Of a stretch of 55,089 nt of DNA, positions 37,713-48,771 are shown piece by piece (position 1 is the first letter of the stretch; every line of letters starts with the position of its first letter). Position numbers and translations under genes: made by a program. The notes below the pieces were generated by a model. That model was given only the letters and a program-made list of their open reading frames with translations. It was not told where the DNA came from and did no database searches. The stretch covers positions 1 to 55,089 of the forward strand of contig JADJMD010000004.1 of NCBI GenBank assembly GCA_016709765.1. Direction: 5' to 3'. The DNA is from Ignavibacteriales bacterium (GTDB lineage Bacteria; Bacteroidota; Ignavibacteria; Ignavibacteriales; Ignavibacteriaceae).

Positions 37713-39781
37713 AATAAACATCTTAAACAAACTAAAATATTTTTACTTCTTTGCCTATCAATTATTTTGATTAGCATTTGCACTTTATGCTCAATCAAAA
37801 GTTGATTCATTATTAACATTATTACATTCGTCCGAAGGAAAAGCGAGGGTAAAATTGTTAATTAAGCTTGGATATTTTCTTTCTTCCGAAAATCCAAATG
37901 AAGCAATAAAATATCTTGATGAAGCGATTAGTTTATCAGAAAAAGTTAATAGTAAATGGAGCAAAGCAGATGCATTATTTAACAAAGGTGTTGCGCTTTG
38001 GCACCTAGGTGAAATAAATCAGTCTGATGAATATTATCAAAAGGCTATTCCGATTTATGAGGAATTTCATGACTCGCTTAGTCTAATAAAAGTTTTTAAT
38101 TCTCAAGCAATCAATCATCAAATGAAGGGAAATATTAATCTTGCAGTTGAAAACTTTTTCCATTCACTTGATTATGCTAAAAAGATAAACGATAAGCCAA
38201 CAATACTTAACACATTATTAAACATTGGTGTTCTGTATGATAATAACGGCGATAATGAAAAGTCTTTAAAATACTATTTTGAGGCTATTGACTATGCTGA
38301 TGAAAATAGCAAGTCTTCACTAGCACTATTGCAAAGTTATATTGCTGAAATCTATATAGAAACCAAAAGATTTGACGACGCCGAAGGGTATTTAAATAAA
38401 GCCATTACAAATTCCCGTGCTTCTGGCGATACTAAAAGTATGATTTGGGCTTATACAAACTTAGGACAAATACAATTAAGTAAAGGTAATGAAAGGTCGG
38501 CGGAAAATTATTTTCAAGAATCACTTAATCTTGCTCGTAGTATAGATTATAAGCTGGAAATTATACACGCATTAACTGAACTTGGAAAATTTTATAATAA
38601 AACCAAAAATTATTCAGAAGCAGAAAAAATCTTAAAGAAGCAATAAGGCTATCTGAAGAATTAAACTCATTAAGTGATTTGAGTATTATAAATCAGGAAC
38701 TAGCTTCGCTTTATTACAATACCGGTAATTATAAAAGGCTTATGAGTTAAGACTAGAATACAAGTTCTATAGTGATAGTCTTTATGTGTTAACAAATAGT
38801 GAAAAGATCGCTGAACTACAGGCAAAACATGAACTAAAACAAAAAGAGCGCGAAACACAACTCTTAGTGAATGAAAATGAATTACAAAAAAAAATTATAG
38901 GTTCGCAAAAAATAATTGCTCTTGTAATATCGGTTCTCGCAATTGCCTCAATTATTTTTATTTGGGTATTGTTGCGCAATAGAAATAAGATTTTAAAAGC
39001 AAAAGATTTATTGCAGATAAAAAACGAAGAGGTTGAAAACAGCAGAGTTGAGATTAGCAAGAATAATGATGTACTTGCTGGGCTGAATACGACCAAAGAT
39101 AAATTCTTTTCAATTATTGCTCACGATCTAAGAAATCCGATAGCAGCATTTGTAAATATTTCCGAATTATTGGAGGAAGATTTTGATAAGCTAAGTGAAG
39201 CTGACAAAAAGGATATTATCAGCCAGATGAATGTTTCATCTAAAAATTTAATAAGGCTTTTAGAAAACTTGCTTACCTGGGCAAGGTTATCAAATAATAA
39301 AATTGAAGTATATCCGGAAAAAGTTTTACTTTCTGATGTAGTTGAAGCTGCAGTACATCCGTATTTGCAGTCCGCGCAAAACAAAAAAATAAAATTAAAT
39401 GTTAATACCCCAACTGATGTTTTGATTACAACTGATAAATTTATTTTTCAAGCGATTATCGGAAATTTGGTAAACAACGCAATTAAGTTTTCAAATACAT
39501 TAAGCGAAATTACTGTTGAATTTTATAAACAGAACGAGCACTCTATCTTTTCAGTTAAAGATCATGGTATTGGAATCGAACCATCACAATTAAGAAACAT
39601 TTTTGTACTTGGTAAGGTTTCTACAGGAAGAGGAACGATGGGCGAATCAGGAACCGGTTTGGGATTAGTTTTAGTTAAAGAATTAGTAGAGAAACTTAAC
39701 TGGAAAATTAATGTTAAAAGCGAAGTTAATGCAGGAAGCAAGTTTATGATTTATATTCCGAACAGTGACGTTGAATTGTAA
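37713..39781 (+). CDS. TPR sensor histidine kinase (frameshifted, start uncertain)
   Basis: Fragments join into a protein of about 680 aa. It has a signal-like hydrophobic N-terminus (KIFLLLCLSIILISI, then LYAQSKVDSLLTLLHSSEG), then TPRs such as LFNKGVALWHLGEINQSDEY and WAYTNLGQIQLSKGNERSAE. A coiled region (KHELKQKERETQLL), a membrane helix (IIALVISVLAIASIIFIWVLL), HisKA with the phospho-histidine in FSIIAHDLRNP, and HATPase_c (GNLVNNAIKFSN, DHGIGIEP, GTGLGLVLVKELV) follow. Frame breaks are near 37770, 38635 and 38740. No in-frame ATG is seen before the signal sequence, so the start is approximate. No response regulator is adjacent. The outside TPRs probably sense a ligand or protein. Confidence 0.82.
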
Positions 39782-39961
39782 TAATAATTTTATGTTTAAT
39801 AATTTGAAATTGATAATCTTATTTAGGATTTTTGCCAGTAAATCTTTATACAGAAACACATCTATATTTTGATAAAATATTAACTAAATAAAAAAAACTT
39901 TTTCAGATTTCATCCATTTTTATTATCCACAAAAAATATTTTTTAATAATAAAGAGATATT

Positions 39962-41322
39962 ATGTCTGCAAAAAAAACTAGTTCATCAAAAAAATCTCCT
40001 AAAACATTTGTTCTGGACACGAACGTAATTTTGCACGATGCAACATCAATAAATCAATTTCAAGAAAACGATGTTGTAATTCCCTTAACGGTTATAGAAG
40101 AGCTTGATCATTTTAAGCGTGGCAGTCAAGTTATTAATCTTAACGCCAGAGAATTTGCACGTACGCTTGATTCAATCACCGGATCAGCATTATTTAATGG
40201 TGGTATTTCAATGGGAAAGGGAAGAGGGAAACTCCGTATAGCAATTCTAAAAGGATTAGCTCCGGCAATACGAGATGTTTTTAAAGATGATACACCTGAT
40301 CATCGTGTATTAAGTGTTGCTTATGAGTGGCAGGCAAAGTTAAAAGAAAAATCGCAAGTAATTCTTGTAACTAAAGATGTTAATCTTAGAATGAAAGCTA
40401 AAGCACTTGGAATACTTGCTGAAGATTATACAACCGATAGAGTCAGCAGCATTGAAGAACTTTACAGCGGAAAAGGAATTATTGAAGATGCAAATGATGA
40501 TCTTTTAGTAAAACTTTTTCAGCCTCCATATTCAGTGCCGGCAAAGCCGTTTATTAAAAAATTAAATGGAGAAGCACTTTCAAATAAATATTACATTTTA
40601 AGAAATACAAATCGCTCCGTACTTGCTCAACTTGATCAGAACAAAGAACAAATTGTTAAAGTTGACAAGACAAATGTTTATGGAATAAATCCGCGTAACG
40701 CTGAACAGACTTTTGCTGTAAATGCGTTAACAAATCCGGATATAAGACTTGTATCTATGACAGGAAAAGCAGGAACAGGAAAAACACTTCTTGCACTTGC
40801 TAGTGCATTGCACGTTAAAAAGAATTATAGGCAAATTTTTATTGCTCGACCAATTGTTCCGCTAAGTAATAAAGATATTGGTTTTCTGCCAGGTGATGTA
40901 GAAAGTAAACTTGCACCATATATGCAGCCGCTCTGGGATAATTTAAAAGTTATTCAGGATCAATTCCCTGAAAATGATAACAAGCATACCGCGATTGATA
41001 CAATGATAAAGGATCAAAAACTTGTTATCGAGCCTCTATCATACATACGCGGAAGAAGTTTGCAAAGAATATTTTTTATTGTGGATGAAGCTCAAAATCT
41101 TACTCCACACGAAATTAAGACTATAATTACACGTGCCGGTGAAGGGGCTAAAATTGTTTTTACGGGGATATTTATCAAATTGATCATCCATATCTTGATG
41201 GGCAATCAAACGGACTTTCTTATCTTATTGATAAATTTAAAGGGCAAAAACTTTATGCACATATAAATCTTGAAAAAGGGGAACGATCTGAGTTAGCAGA
41301 ATTAGCAAGTAATCTTTTATAA
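39962..41322 (+). CDS. PhoH family ATPase with N-terminal PIN domain (C-terminal frameshift)
   Basis: The N-terminal PIN-type RNase domain (about 12-150) shows FVLDTNVILHD, VIPLTVIEELDHFKRG and VILVTKDVNLRMKAKALGI, with the expected acidic residues. The C-terminal PhoH domain has Walker A MTGKAGTGKT, Walker B FFIVDEAQN, then GAKIVFTG. At 41165 the frame is lost in a run of G. Restoring one G gives TGDIYQIDHPYLDG, then NGLSYLIDKFKGQ and the usual end to the stop at 41322. The protein is therefore full-length, about 453 aa. PIN-PhoH proteins (PhoH2 type) act on RNA. The ATG follows AAAGAGATATT. Confidence 0.92.
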
Positions 41323-41338
41323 ACTATTTAGGATTAAA

Positions 41339-42143
41339 ATGAAAAATATAAAACTTTTTTAATGGGATTTTTAGCGACAATATTTTTTCAGGTTGTTTAC
41401 AGGTTGACACAAAAGTTAATCTTAATAATGATGGAAGCGGGACAATTGAGGAGACAGTTGTTATTAAAAGCACAGTTATTAATATGATGAAAGAATTTGC
41501 AATGGCTTTTGATTCAACAAAATCAGAAGAGTATAGTATGTTTAAAGAAGGTGAGTTGACAGAAAAAGCTGCAAATTATGGTGAAGGAGTTAAGTATCTA
41601 TCCGGCGAAAAAATTACTATTGGAAACTACGAAGGTTATAAAGCAATTTATTCTTTTAAGGATATCAATAAAGTAAAAATAAATCCAAGCCCGGATGATA
41701 AAATGCCGTTTGGCGATGAGATGATGACTAAAGAAGAAAAACCAGTTGATGATTTACTAAAGTTTGATTTTAAAAAAGGTAATCCTTCAACCTTGGTTAT
41801 TAATTTTCCAAAACCAGAAATGAAAGAAGAAGTTGAAATAGATTCAAATGAAACAGAGTTTGAAGACTCAACTTTTAATGAAGATGCTCAACAAAAGATC
41901 ATCGAAATGTTTGATGGGATGAAAATTAATGTTTCATTTAATTTTAACGGATCAATAAAGGAAACAGATGCATCGTTTGTTGATGGAAATGAAGTTACTC
42001 TTATGCAGGTTGATTTTTCTGAAGTGATAAAAAACAAAGATGTTTTAGAAAACTTGCAAAAAACAAAACCTGAAACGATGGAACAGTTTAAAAAAATTAT
42101 TGGTGATCTACCCGGAATAAAAGTTGAGTTTAAGGAAAAGTAA
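41339..42143 (+). CDS. Putative lipoprotein of unknown function (frameshifted N-terminus)
   Basis: Read through two breaks at runs of T (near 41360 and 41393), the N-terminus is MKNIKLFLMGFLATIFFSGC, a lipoprotein signal. QVDTKVNLNNDGSGTIEETV follows. The pattern of a short beta strand with NNDGSG is common in secreted LppM-like and related lipoproteins. The body is acidic (KEEVEIDSNETEFEDSTF), and the end is about residues 245-265 (PGIKVEFKEK). I cannot name a function. The gene begins 17 nt after the PhoH stop and is followed by the DUF4920 gene after 43 nt, so an operon is likely. Confidence 0.65.
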
Positions 42144-42186
42144 CTATAAAATTTTAGATATTTAAAAACTTAAAAACGGAGAAACA

Positions 42187-42642
42187 ATGAAAAGCTTATT
42201 AATGGTTCTATTTCTTTTTACGACAGTTAATATTTATTCACAAACAGAAAAGTTCGGTAAGGATATTTCTTTAACAGAAAAAACAAATATTTCAAAAATT
42301 CTTGAAATGCCTGAAGAATTTGTTGGGAAAACAGTTTTAGTTGAAGGTGAAATTATTGATGTCTGCGCAATGGCTGGTTGCTGGATGGAATTAAAAAGCG
42401 ATGCTGAAAATCAAAAAGTAAAAATAAAAGTTAAAGACGGTGATATTGTTTTTCCCGTTGAAGCAAAAGGTAAATCAGCGTTGGTTGAAGGAACCGTTTA
42501 TAAAATTGAGTTAACAAAAGAAGAAGCGGCTGAATATTATGAGCACGTTGCAGCAGAACAGGGAACAGAGTTTGATCCTGCAAGCGTTACAGGTCCGGTT
42601 ACTTTTTATCAGATAAAAGGAATTGGTGCTGTAATAAAATAA
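42187..42642 (+). CDS. DUF4920 domain protein, exported, 151 aa
   Basis: A signal peptide (MKSLLMVLFLFTTVNIYSQ) precedes a small beta-barrel domain. It begins SKILEMPEEFVGKTVLVEGEI, then DVCAMAGCWMEL with two conserved cysteines, KIKVKDGDIVFPVEA, and EGTVYKIEL. This is the DUF4920 domain, seen in exported proteins of FCB bacteria; the cysteines may bind a metal or form a disulphide. The gene ends before a strong terminator and follows the acidic lipoprotein at 41339. It is intact. The biochemical function is unknown. Confidence 0.85.
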   Translation: MKSLLMVLFLFTTVNIYSQTEKFGKDISLTEKTNISKILEMPEEFVGKTVLVEGEIIDVCAMAGCWMELKSDAENQKVKIKVKDGDIVFPVEAKGKSALVEGTVYKIELTKEEAAEYYEHVAAEQGTEFDPASVTGPVTFYQIKGIGAVIK

Positions 42643-42668
42643 AGATAGAATTTTTAATTGATTATTAA

Positions 42669-42690
42669 GGGCTCAATCGAGCCCTTTTTT
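42669..42690 (+). terminator. Rho-independent terminator
   Basis: GGGCTC-AATC-GAGCCC followed directly by TTTTTT, 27 nt after the DUF4920 stop codon. It is a compact, GC-rich intrinsic terminator. Confidence 0.95.
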
Positions 42691-42774
42691 ATTGTGTTAA
42701 ACAAACCCCTAATTTTCAATTTTAATGTAATTGCAGACTTGAGTAAATTTGAATAAAGAAATCTAAAATAATTT

Positions 42775-43279
42775 ATGCAAACATTTACATATCCAATATT
42801 CTGGAAGTTTATTTACCGATATTTGAATTTAGTATTAACACCAATGTTAATTTTTTTATGCTGTTTCAGTTGCCGCCTTGATTGATAAGAACCTTGTTAT
42901 TCTTATCCCATTTCTGTTATCGCTATTTGTTATTTACTATTTGAATAAATCCTATATTAATTTTTATAAACTTGTTCCTTATAAGATTGAAGTTGATACT
43001 GAAAAAATTATTTGCACTGAATTTATTTTTAAGGATAAGTCAATTACAATATTTATTAAAGATATCGATGCAATTTCAGGTGGTATATTTGATGGTAAGT
43101 ATCGCGGAATAATGAAAATCTGTGATGGCAAAAGCAAAGTATGTATAGGCTTTTTTGATAGGCTGACTGACTCAAATAAACTTGTTACACTTATTCTTAG
43201 TAAAGTTGAAAAAAAGATCTATGATAAAGTGATTGAACAGATTCAATCAGCTAAGATTAAACCGGATACAAAAAAATAA
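42775..43279 (+). CDS. Membrane protein with PH-like domain (frameshifted)
   Basis: The start is placed at 42775 (MQTFTYPIFWKFIYRYLNLVLT), and the frame breaks near 42868, after FLCCFSC. In the restored reading LIDKNLVILIPFLLSLFVIYYL continues as a second hydrophobic segment. The rest is a beta-rich soluble part (YKLVPYKIEVDTEKIICTEF, ITIFIKDIDAISGG, KVCIGFFDRL). It resembles a bacterial PH-like domain after two helices, though I cannot assign a family firmly. The stop codon is directly followed by the mnmA ATG (zero-base gap), so they are co-translated. Confidence 0.6.
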
Positions 43280-44330
43280 ATGAAAGTTGCAGTTTTACTT
43301 TCCGGTGGTGTTGATAGTTCAGTTGCGCTTCGTTTACTTAAAAATGCAGGGCATGATGTAACAGCTTTTTATTTAAAGATATGGCTGCAGGATGAATTTT
43401 CATTTCTTGGTGATTGCCCGTGGGAAGAGGATTTAGAATTTGCTCGTGCCGTTTGTAAACAAGCCAACATTCCACTTGAAACTATAAACATGCAAACCGA
43501 ATATTGGGATTCTGTTGTTTCTTATACGATTTCAGAAATTAAAGAAGGCAGAACGCCAAATCCTGATATGTTTTGTAACCGTTTAATAAAGTTTGGACAG
43601 TTTATAAATAAGATTGATAACTCGTTTGAAAAAGTTGCTTCTGGTCATTACGCAAAAATTGAAGACAAAAAAATAAAAAGTTTATCTTAAAAATTTCTCC
43701 TGACCCTATAAAAGATCAAACATATTTTCTTGCTTATCTCACTCAACAGCAATTAAGCCGGACGCTCTTTCCGATTGGAACTTACAGAAAAAAAGAAATA
43801 CGGGAACTTGCGGCAAAATATAATCTGCCAAATATGAGTAGGAAAGACAGCCAGGGAATTTGTTTTCTGGGTAAGATTAAATTTTCTGATTTTATAAAAC
43901 ATCACCTTGGGGAATTAGAAGGCGATATAGTTGATATTCATACAAACAAAGTTCTAGGTAAACACAAAGGATTTTATTTTTATACAATTGGTCAGCGCTC
44001 CGGTTTAAGATTAGGCGGTGGTCCTTGGTATGTTATTAGTAAGGATATTGAAAAAATATTGTTTATATCTCAAAAGAAAATATTACAAACCGTGCTAGAA
44101 AAGAATTTAAAGTTGGTAAGTTTAATTGGATTGCGGAAGAGCAACCTGAAGATGGAAATTATCTTGTAAAGATTCGTCATGGTGAGCATTTTTATAATTG
44201 CACTTTAAATTTTGGTGATAGTTCCGCAATGGTAGTAACTGAAAAAGAAGATCGTGGAATTGCACCGGGACAATTTGCGGTTTTTTACAAAGATGACGTT
44301 TGTCTTGGTGGAAGTGTTATTTTAGAATAA
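43280..44330 (+). CDS. mnmA: tRNA-specific 2-thiouridylase (frameshifted)
   Basis: The enzyme puts sulfur on U34 of tRNA-Lys, -Glu and -Gln. The PP-loop is LLSGGVDSSVAL (residues 6-17). The active-site cysteine is C99 in RTPNPDMFCN, and the second is in SRKDSQGICFLGK. SGHYAK, FYTIGQRSGLRLGG and the beta-barrel end (PEDGNYLVKIRHG, APGQFAVFYKDDVCLGGSVI) are all present. Breaks are near 43675 in a run of A and near 44060-44095, and they do not remove conserved parts. The restored stop is at 44330. The insert FSFLGDCPWEEDLEFA is typical of the Bacteroidetes-type subfamily. The gene is probably essential or near-essential, so the breaks are very likely technical. Confidence 0.92.
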
Positions 44331-44351
44331 TATTATTATTAAAAAAATTAA

Positions 44352-44573
44352 TTAGATAACAGTAGCTGATTGGGAGAAAAGAATTTGTTTAAGATTTGAT
44401 GTGTCGACATATTTTTCTTTAGTTATTTTAATCAGGTTTTTACAATTCATGCAGATATAAGCATACCTTACTCCGATTACGGAATCAAGTTTTGCAACCC
44501 ATAATTCTGTAAAAGGATTATCGCAAATTGGGCATATTGATTTAAATTCTATTTGTTCAATTTCTTTGGTCAT
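44352..44573 (-). CDS. Small zinc-ribbon protein, 73 aa
   Basis: Two CxxC pairs (CPICDNPF near residue 14 and CMNCKNL near 41) form a likely zinc ribbon. The polar linker between them includes ELWVAKLDSVIGVRY. I cannot name a family, and the function is not known. The gene is convergent with mnmA, with only 21 nt between the stops, and I see no clear terminator there. It is intact. Confidence 0.65.
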   Translation of the reverse strand: MTKEIEQIEFKSICPICDNPFTELWVAKLDSVIGVRYAYICMNCKNLIKITKEKYVDTSNLKQILFSQSATVI

Positions 44574-44635
44574 TAGGCTCCTCAGTACACATAAGACGCA
44601 TAAGTATATAAAAAAGTTACTGAATATTAAAAATT

Positions 44636-45675
44636 TTACTCAAAAATATAGAACCCTTTTTCATTAATATAAGATTTATTTTGTTGCAGAAAAGTCATAA
44701 TGCTTTCAACAGGAATTATTTTGGCAATGCCATAACGGATTGCTGAATGTTTTCTTACATAAAGATTCCCATCGTAAGGTACAATGGGATTATAAGTTGT
44801 TTTGGTTTTCAAATTTTCCGGATAAACTAAATTCTCTTCTTCTTCCGGAACCCATTGCACCATTCCTATCAACTCAAAATTTGGAACTCCATCTCGAATT
44901 GCAAGCGCAAATCCACCGCTAAATCCGGGATTAATTACCGCATCAACAAGGAATGAACCCGCTTCATCTCTGCGCGGACTGCTTACAATCGCTTTAGTAA
45001 TAATTTTAAAATTAACTGGATACCCAACAAGATAAACAAATGTGCCCCATTCAACATCTTTTGCTTTGCCTAAGGGATAATTAAATGTTGGAAAAAATAT
45101 TCCCTTTTGACCACCATATTTTCTTCCTATCAAGGCAATATCAGAGTGCTCATCAATTGCAATAACTTCTACCTGGCTGCCTTCGGGAAATCCTGCAACA
45201 TAGATCACCTGTTTTTCTTTGATCGAAATTGACTCAACAAAATTTGTCGCAAAACCTAATTCATCATATTTGTATGCTATAATAGTATCCGGAAAAGAGA
45301 TTTGTGTGCACAGGTTAGTAATGCAACTTTTCCATTTTCAGAATAAACAGATACTGCAGTTCCCGAGCATGAATTATCTGCAAGAGCTTCTTTTATTGCG
45401 ACTTTGGTTAGTCTTTTAGTTTCTAAATCTTTTAAAGTAAAATTATCTTTTCCATCAAACACATAGATTTTATAAAAAGCTGTTGAGTTAACTCGCTGGA
45501 TTGTTTCACTAATCTTTCCTAATTCAACAGAAGAAGACTTATACGGAAATTCACTATCATACTTTCCATCCAGTAATGTGGGATACACTTTTTCGTACGA
45601 TGTAAATGAGCAGCCATAAAAAACAAATAAGGATATCAGTAAAAAAACGATTGAAATCAAATCTCTTTTTTTCAT
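44636..45675 (-). CDS. Trypsin-like serine peptidase, lipoprotein (frameshifted)
   Basis: The N-terminus is a lipoprotein signal (LLISLFVFYGC, Cys22). The triad can be read: His in ALLTCAHKS, Asp in AIDEHSDIALIG, and Ser in NPGFSGGFA (the usual GxSGG). Also present are VYLVGYPVNFK and the autolysis-type loop SSPRRDEAGSFLVDA. This is the trypsin-like (S1 family, HtrA-like) fold without a visible PDZ domain. A break near 45290 separates the His part from the Asp/Ser part; joined, the protein has about 345 aa. It is in a minus-strand row with MFS and sensor kinase genes, but no functional link is obvious. Confidence 0.85.
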
Positions 45676-45719
45676 TTCAGATATCCTTAAATATTTATCG
45701 ATTGAACTTGTTAGTTCTT

Positions 45720-47146
45720 TTATTCACCATGCTTTGTCTTAAAACCTTTTTGCATCCAGCCACGTGCAAAAAATAACCCGAAACTACTTACCATAGCAAT
45801 ACAGCCATAAATAAACCACATTGTTTCAGTATTCATTTGGGATGGATCAATACCTTCTGGAGCGTAGTGCATTAAAAAACCATCCAGAGTATAAACTCGT
45901 AACAACTTTAGTTAAAAACCATGGGAACTGTCCGATTCCCATATAAATTCCTGTCATTCCCTTTGGAGCAATTTCAGCAACCCACTGTAAAAATCTTGGC
46001 TGCCACATTGCTTCTCCGATAGTCATCAAAGTTAAATATGCAAAAACTGTGTAGATACTTGGACCAAGAGTTAGTATAAAGGTCGGTGCTGCCATAACAA
46101 ACGTTCCATAAATCATCATCTTATAAGTGTCGCGCTTTACGGTTAATGCTGCAACCATTGGAGTTAGAATGAAAATTAACAGCGGATTAAAGTTCGTAAA
46201 GAACTCAAAGTTATCAGCCACTACTCCTGTAAATGCTCTTTTATAATAAACAGGCAGCGTTAACCAATTGTGTGCAAAAAGTGTTTGTACAGGAATTAGA
46301 ATGAAGATAAAAAACATAAATCTTAAATCTCTAATAGGAAAATTTTTAAGATAGAACATAATTTTTTCTTTAGCGGATTTTTCATCCTCAGCTTTTTTAT
46401 CAGCCTCAATCTGCTCTTTAGTTTCTGTGCTAACTTCTCGTATTGTCTTTTCAATGGTTTTTTGGAAAGAATGGTTGCAACAACAATAATTCCTAAAACT
46501 GTTAATCCGACATAAACCCACATTACACCTAACATTCCTTCTTGATCATTTGCAAATGCCTTTCTTATTGGCGGGGCGATAATTCCGGGAAGAAATCCGC
46601 CAAGATTCATAATCGCATATAGCATTGCATAACCCATGGCAGATGTTTTTTCTGTGGTAAATAGTTTTACAGCAGCATAACAAGCTGGCTGGTAAATACC
46701 GTAACCTAAAATGATGCCCAATAATCCCACCATAGCAATTAAATGAGCAGAAGACCATAATCCGGTATTAGAAGTAATTGTTGGTCCAAGAGTTAAGAAA
46801 ACTCTTCCAATCAACATAAAAAGCAAAGCATATATGAGAGATTTTCTTACACCAATCCAATCTACAGTCGCACCGAGAAACAGCATCGCCAGCGTAATTC
46901 CTGCAGTTTGAAATCCAACCATTTGCCCTGCGTTAATATCATCCAGCTTAACAAAATCAGTAAAATAAATAACCAAATAACCAACTACGCCAAAGTATGT
47001 AATTCCTTCAAGCAGGTATGTGAGATTTATTCCCCACAACGCTCGGGAAGAATGAAATAAATCTATAAACGGTTGTGTTATTTCTTTAAATACACTTTAA
47101 AAGTGCTTGGTTGTGGATCAATTTCCGGTGATGAATTATCGGACAT
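45720..47146 (-). CDS. MFS transporter (frameshifted)
   Basis: Fragments in three frames join to about 475 aa with 12 or so membrane helices. The start is placed at 47146 (MSDNSSPEIDPQPSTFKVYLK). The first part includes LWGINLTYLLEGITYFGVVGYLVIY and GATVDWIGVRKS, an MFS-A-type loop. The middle includes a charged cytoplasmic stretch (ETKEQIEADKKAEDEKSAKEK). The last part includes LMTIGEAMWQPRFLQWVAEI and GIGQFPWFLTKVVTS, closing ...WFIYGCIAMVSSFGLFFARGW. Breaks are near 47080, 46455 and 45900, each in runs of T or A. The substrate is unknown. It resembles POT-type peptide carriers only in general shape. Confidence 0.8.
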
Positions 47147-47176
47147 ATATTTTCCTGTAATTGAATGAAATAATAA

Positions 47177-48659
47177 TTACTTTACACAAGGCAGTACAAT
47201 AGTAAAAGTAGAGCCGCTTTCTTTTTTGCTTGTTACTTTTATGGTGCCATCGTTTTTTTTGATTAGCTCATTAGTTAACAGCAGACCAAAACCCGTACCT
47301 TTTTCGTTTTTGGTTCCTTCAGTAGTAAACTGTTTTTCTATTTTAAATAATCTCTCTTGATCCTCTGACGACAAACCAACACCTGTATCTTTAACAAATA
47401 CTTCGGCTTTATCACCATTAGTTTTACAACCAACAGTAATTGTCCCTCCATCATGAGTAAATTTAATTGCATTAGATACAAGATTTCTTATTGAAGCTTC
47501 AATCATATTTTGATCGGCCAGCACGTTTATTTCAAGATCAGTTTCTTTAGTCAGCGTAAGGTTCTTAGCTTCAAATGAATCTGAAAAGATACTGAGAACA
47601 TGGTTTACGATAATACATATTGAAAACTCTGATTTTTCAAACGAGAAATTACCCGTCTGCAATCTGGACCACTCCAAAAGATTTGTGAGTAAATTAAAAA
47701 GATTAGTTGCAGTTCTATGCAATGTTTTTGCGGAGTCTTTTACTTCTTGTTCTGTAAGGTCTTCAATATTATTAGCAAGTAATTCTGAAAATCCTAATAA
47801 AGAGTTAAAGGGGTTTCTTAAATCGTGCGATATTATTGAGAAAAATCTATCCTTAGCAGAATTGCTTTTTTGCAAATCCTCAGAATACTTTTTTAATCTT
47901 TCTTCATTAATTTTTCTCTCGGTTATGTCAGTAAGTGTTCCAACAATTTTAGATTTGCCGTGTGTATCGGTTACTAATGAACCATGAGACAATGCCCACG
48001 CAAGTGACCCATCTTTTTTTATTACTCTGTGTTCAAGTGAATAAGATTTAATTTTGTCTTGCAATAAATTTGACAATAATTCTTTCTTTTTGTTGTAATC
48101 TTCAATTGGTAATAAATTGCCCCAACCTTTGTCTTTTACTTCTTGTATAGAATAACTAAACACTTCTGCTAGACTTTCTTCACAATCTATCTCAAAAGTA
48201 ATGGGATCAATTTCATAAACACCGGCTTTGCTAGCTTTGATAACCATTTCATACTTTTTTGCGCGCATCACTAATTTTTTGTTGCAACTTATAATTGGCT
48301 AATCCCAACTCTATCGATCGTATAAGGTTATCAATTTCGAATGGAAATGAAAAATATGCGGTTGGATTTGTAGACTTAGCTTTATTATAAGATTCTTTGT
48401 CATCATCATGAGAAAGATAAATAACCGGAATGTCTAATTGTTGTTTGATCTCTGAAACTGCTTCAATTCCGGAAAATTTAGTATTAAGATTTACACTTAT
48501 AACAATAAAATCAGGATAGGATTCTAACGCGAGTGAAACAACAGATTTAATTTCTGTTTTTGATACAACAACAGAGAAACCGGAATTAATAAGTTTTGAT
48601 TCCAGATTTTTTACAGCACTATTTTCCTGTACGCATATCAGGATTTTTTCTTGACTCAT
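47177..48659 (-). CDS. Receiver-PAS-histidine kinase, REC degenerate (frameshifted junction)
   Basis: Two overlapping reading frames (136 aa and 364 aa) almost certainly form one protein. Removing one A near 48262 makes the chain read through, joining QQKISDARKK to YEMVIKASKAG. The receiver-like part (1-130) has lost key residues: the phospho-acceptor site is FIVISVNL, with Ser55 instead of Asp, and the usual Lys is Phe105 in YFSFPF. A PAS domain follows, then HisKA (FSIISHDLRNP), then HATPase_c (RNLVSNAIKFTH, DTGVGLSSED, GTGFGLLLTNELI). No membrane helix is visible, so it is cytoplasmic. No partner response regulator is adjacent. The ATG has AAGAG upstream. Confidence 0.85.
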
Positions 48660-48771
48660 AAAGACTCTTAATAATTAGAGATACTGTGAGAAATAGTTAC
48701 GAAGAAATAAAATATTAATCAAACTATATTGTAAAGTTATAAATGTTATTCTATTAAAACACGTAAGTTTT

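Noticed and set aside
45720..47146. POT/PTR2 peptide transporter
   Set aside because: The POT signature motifs are not visible; only general MFS features can be supported.
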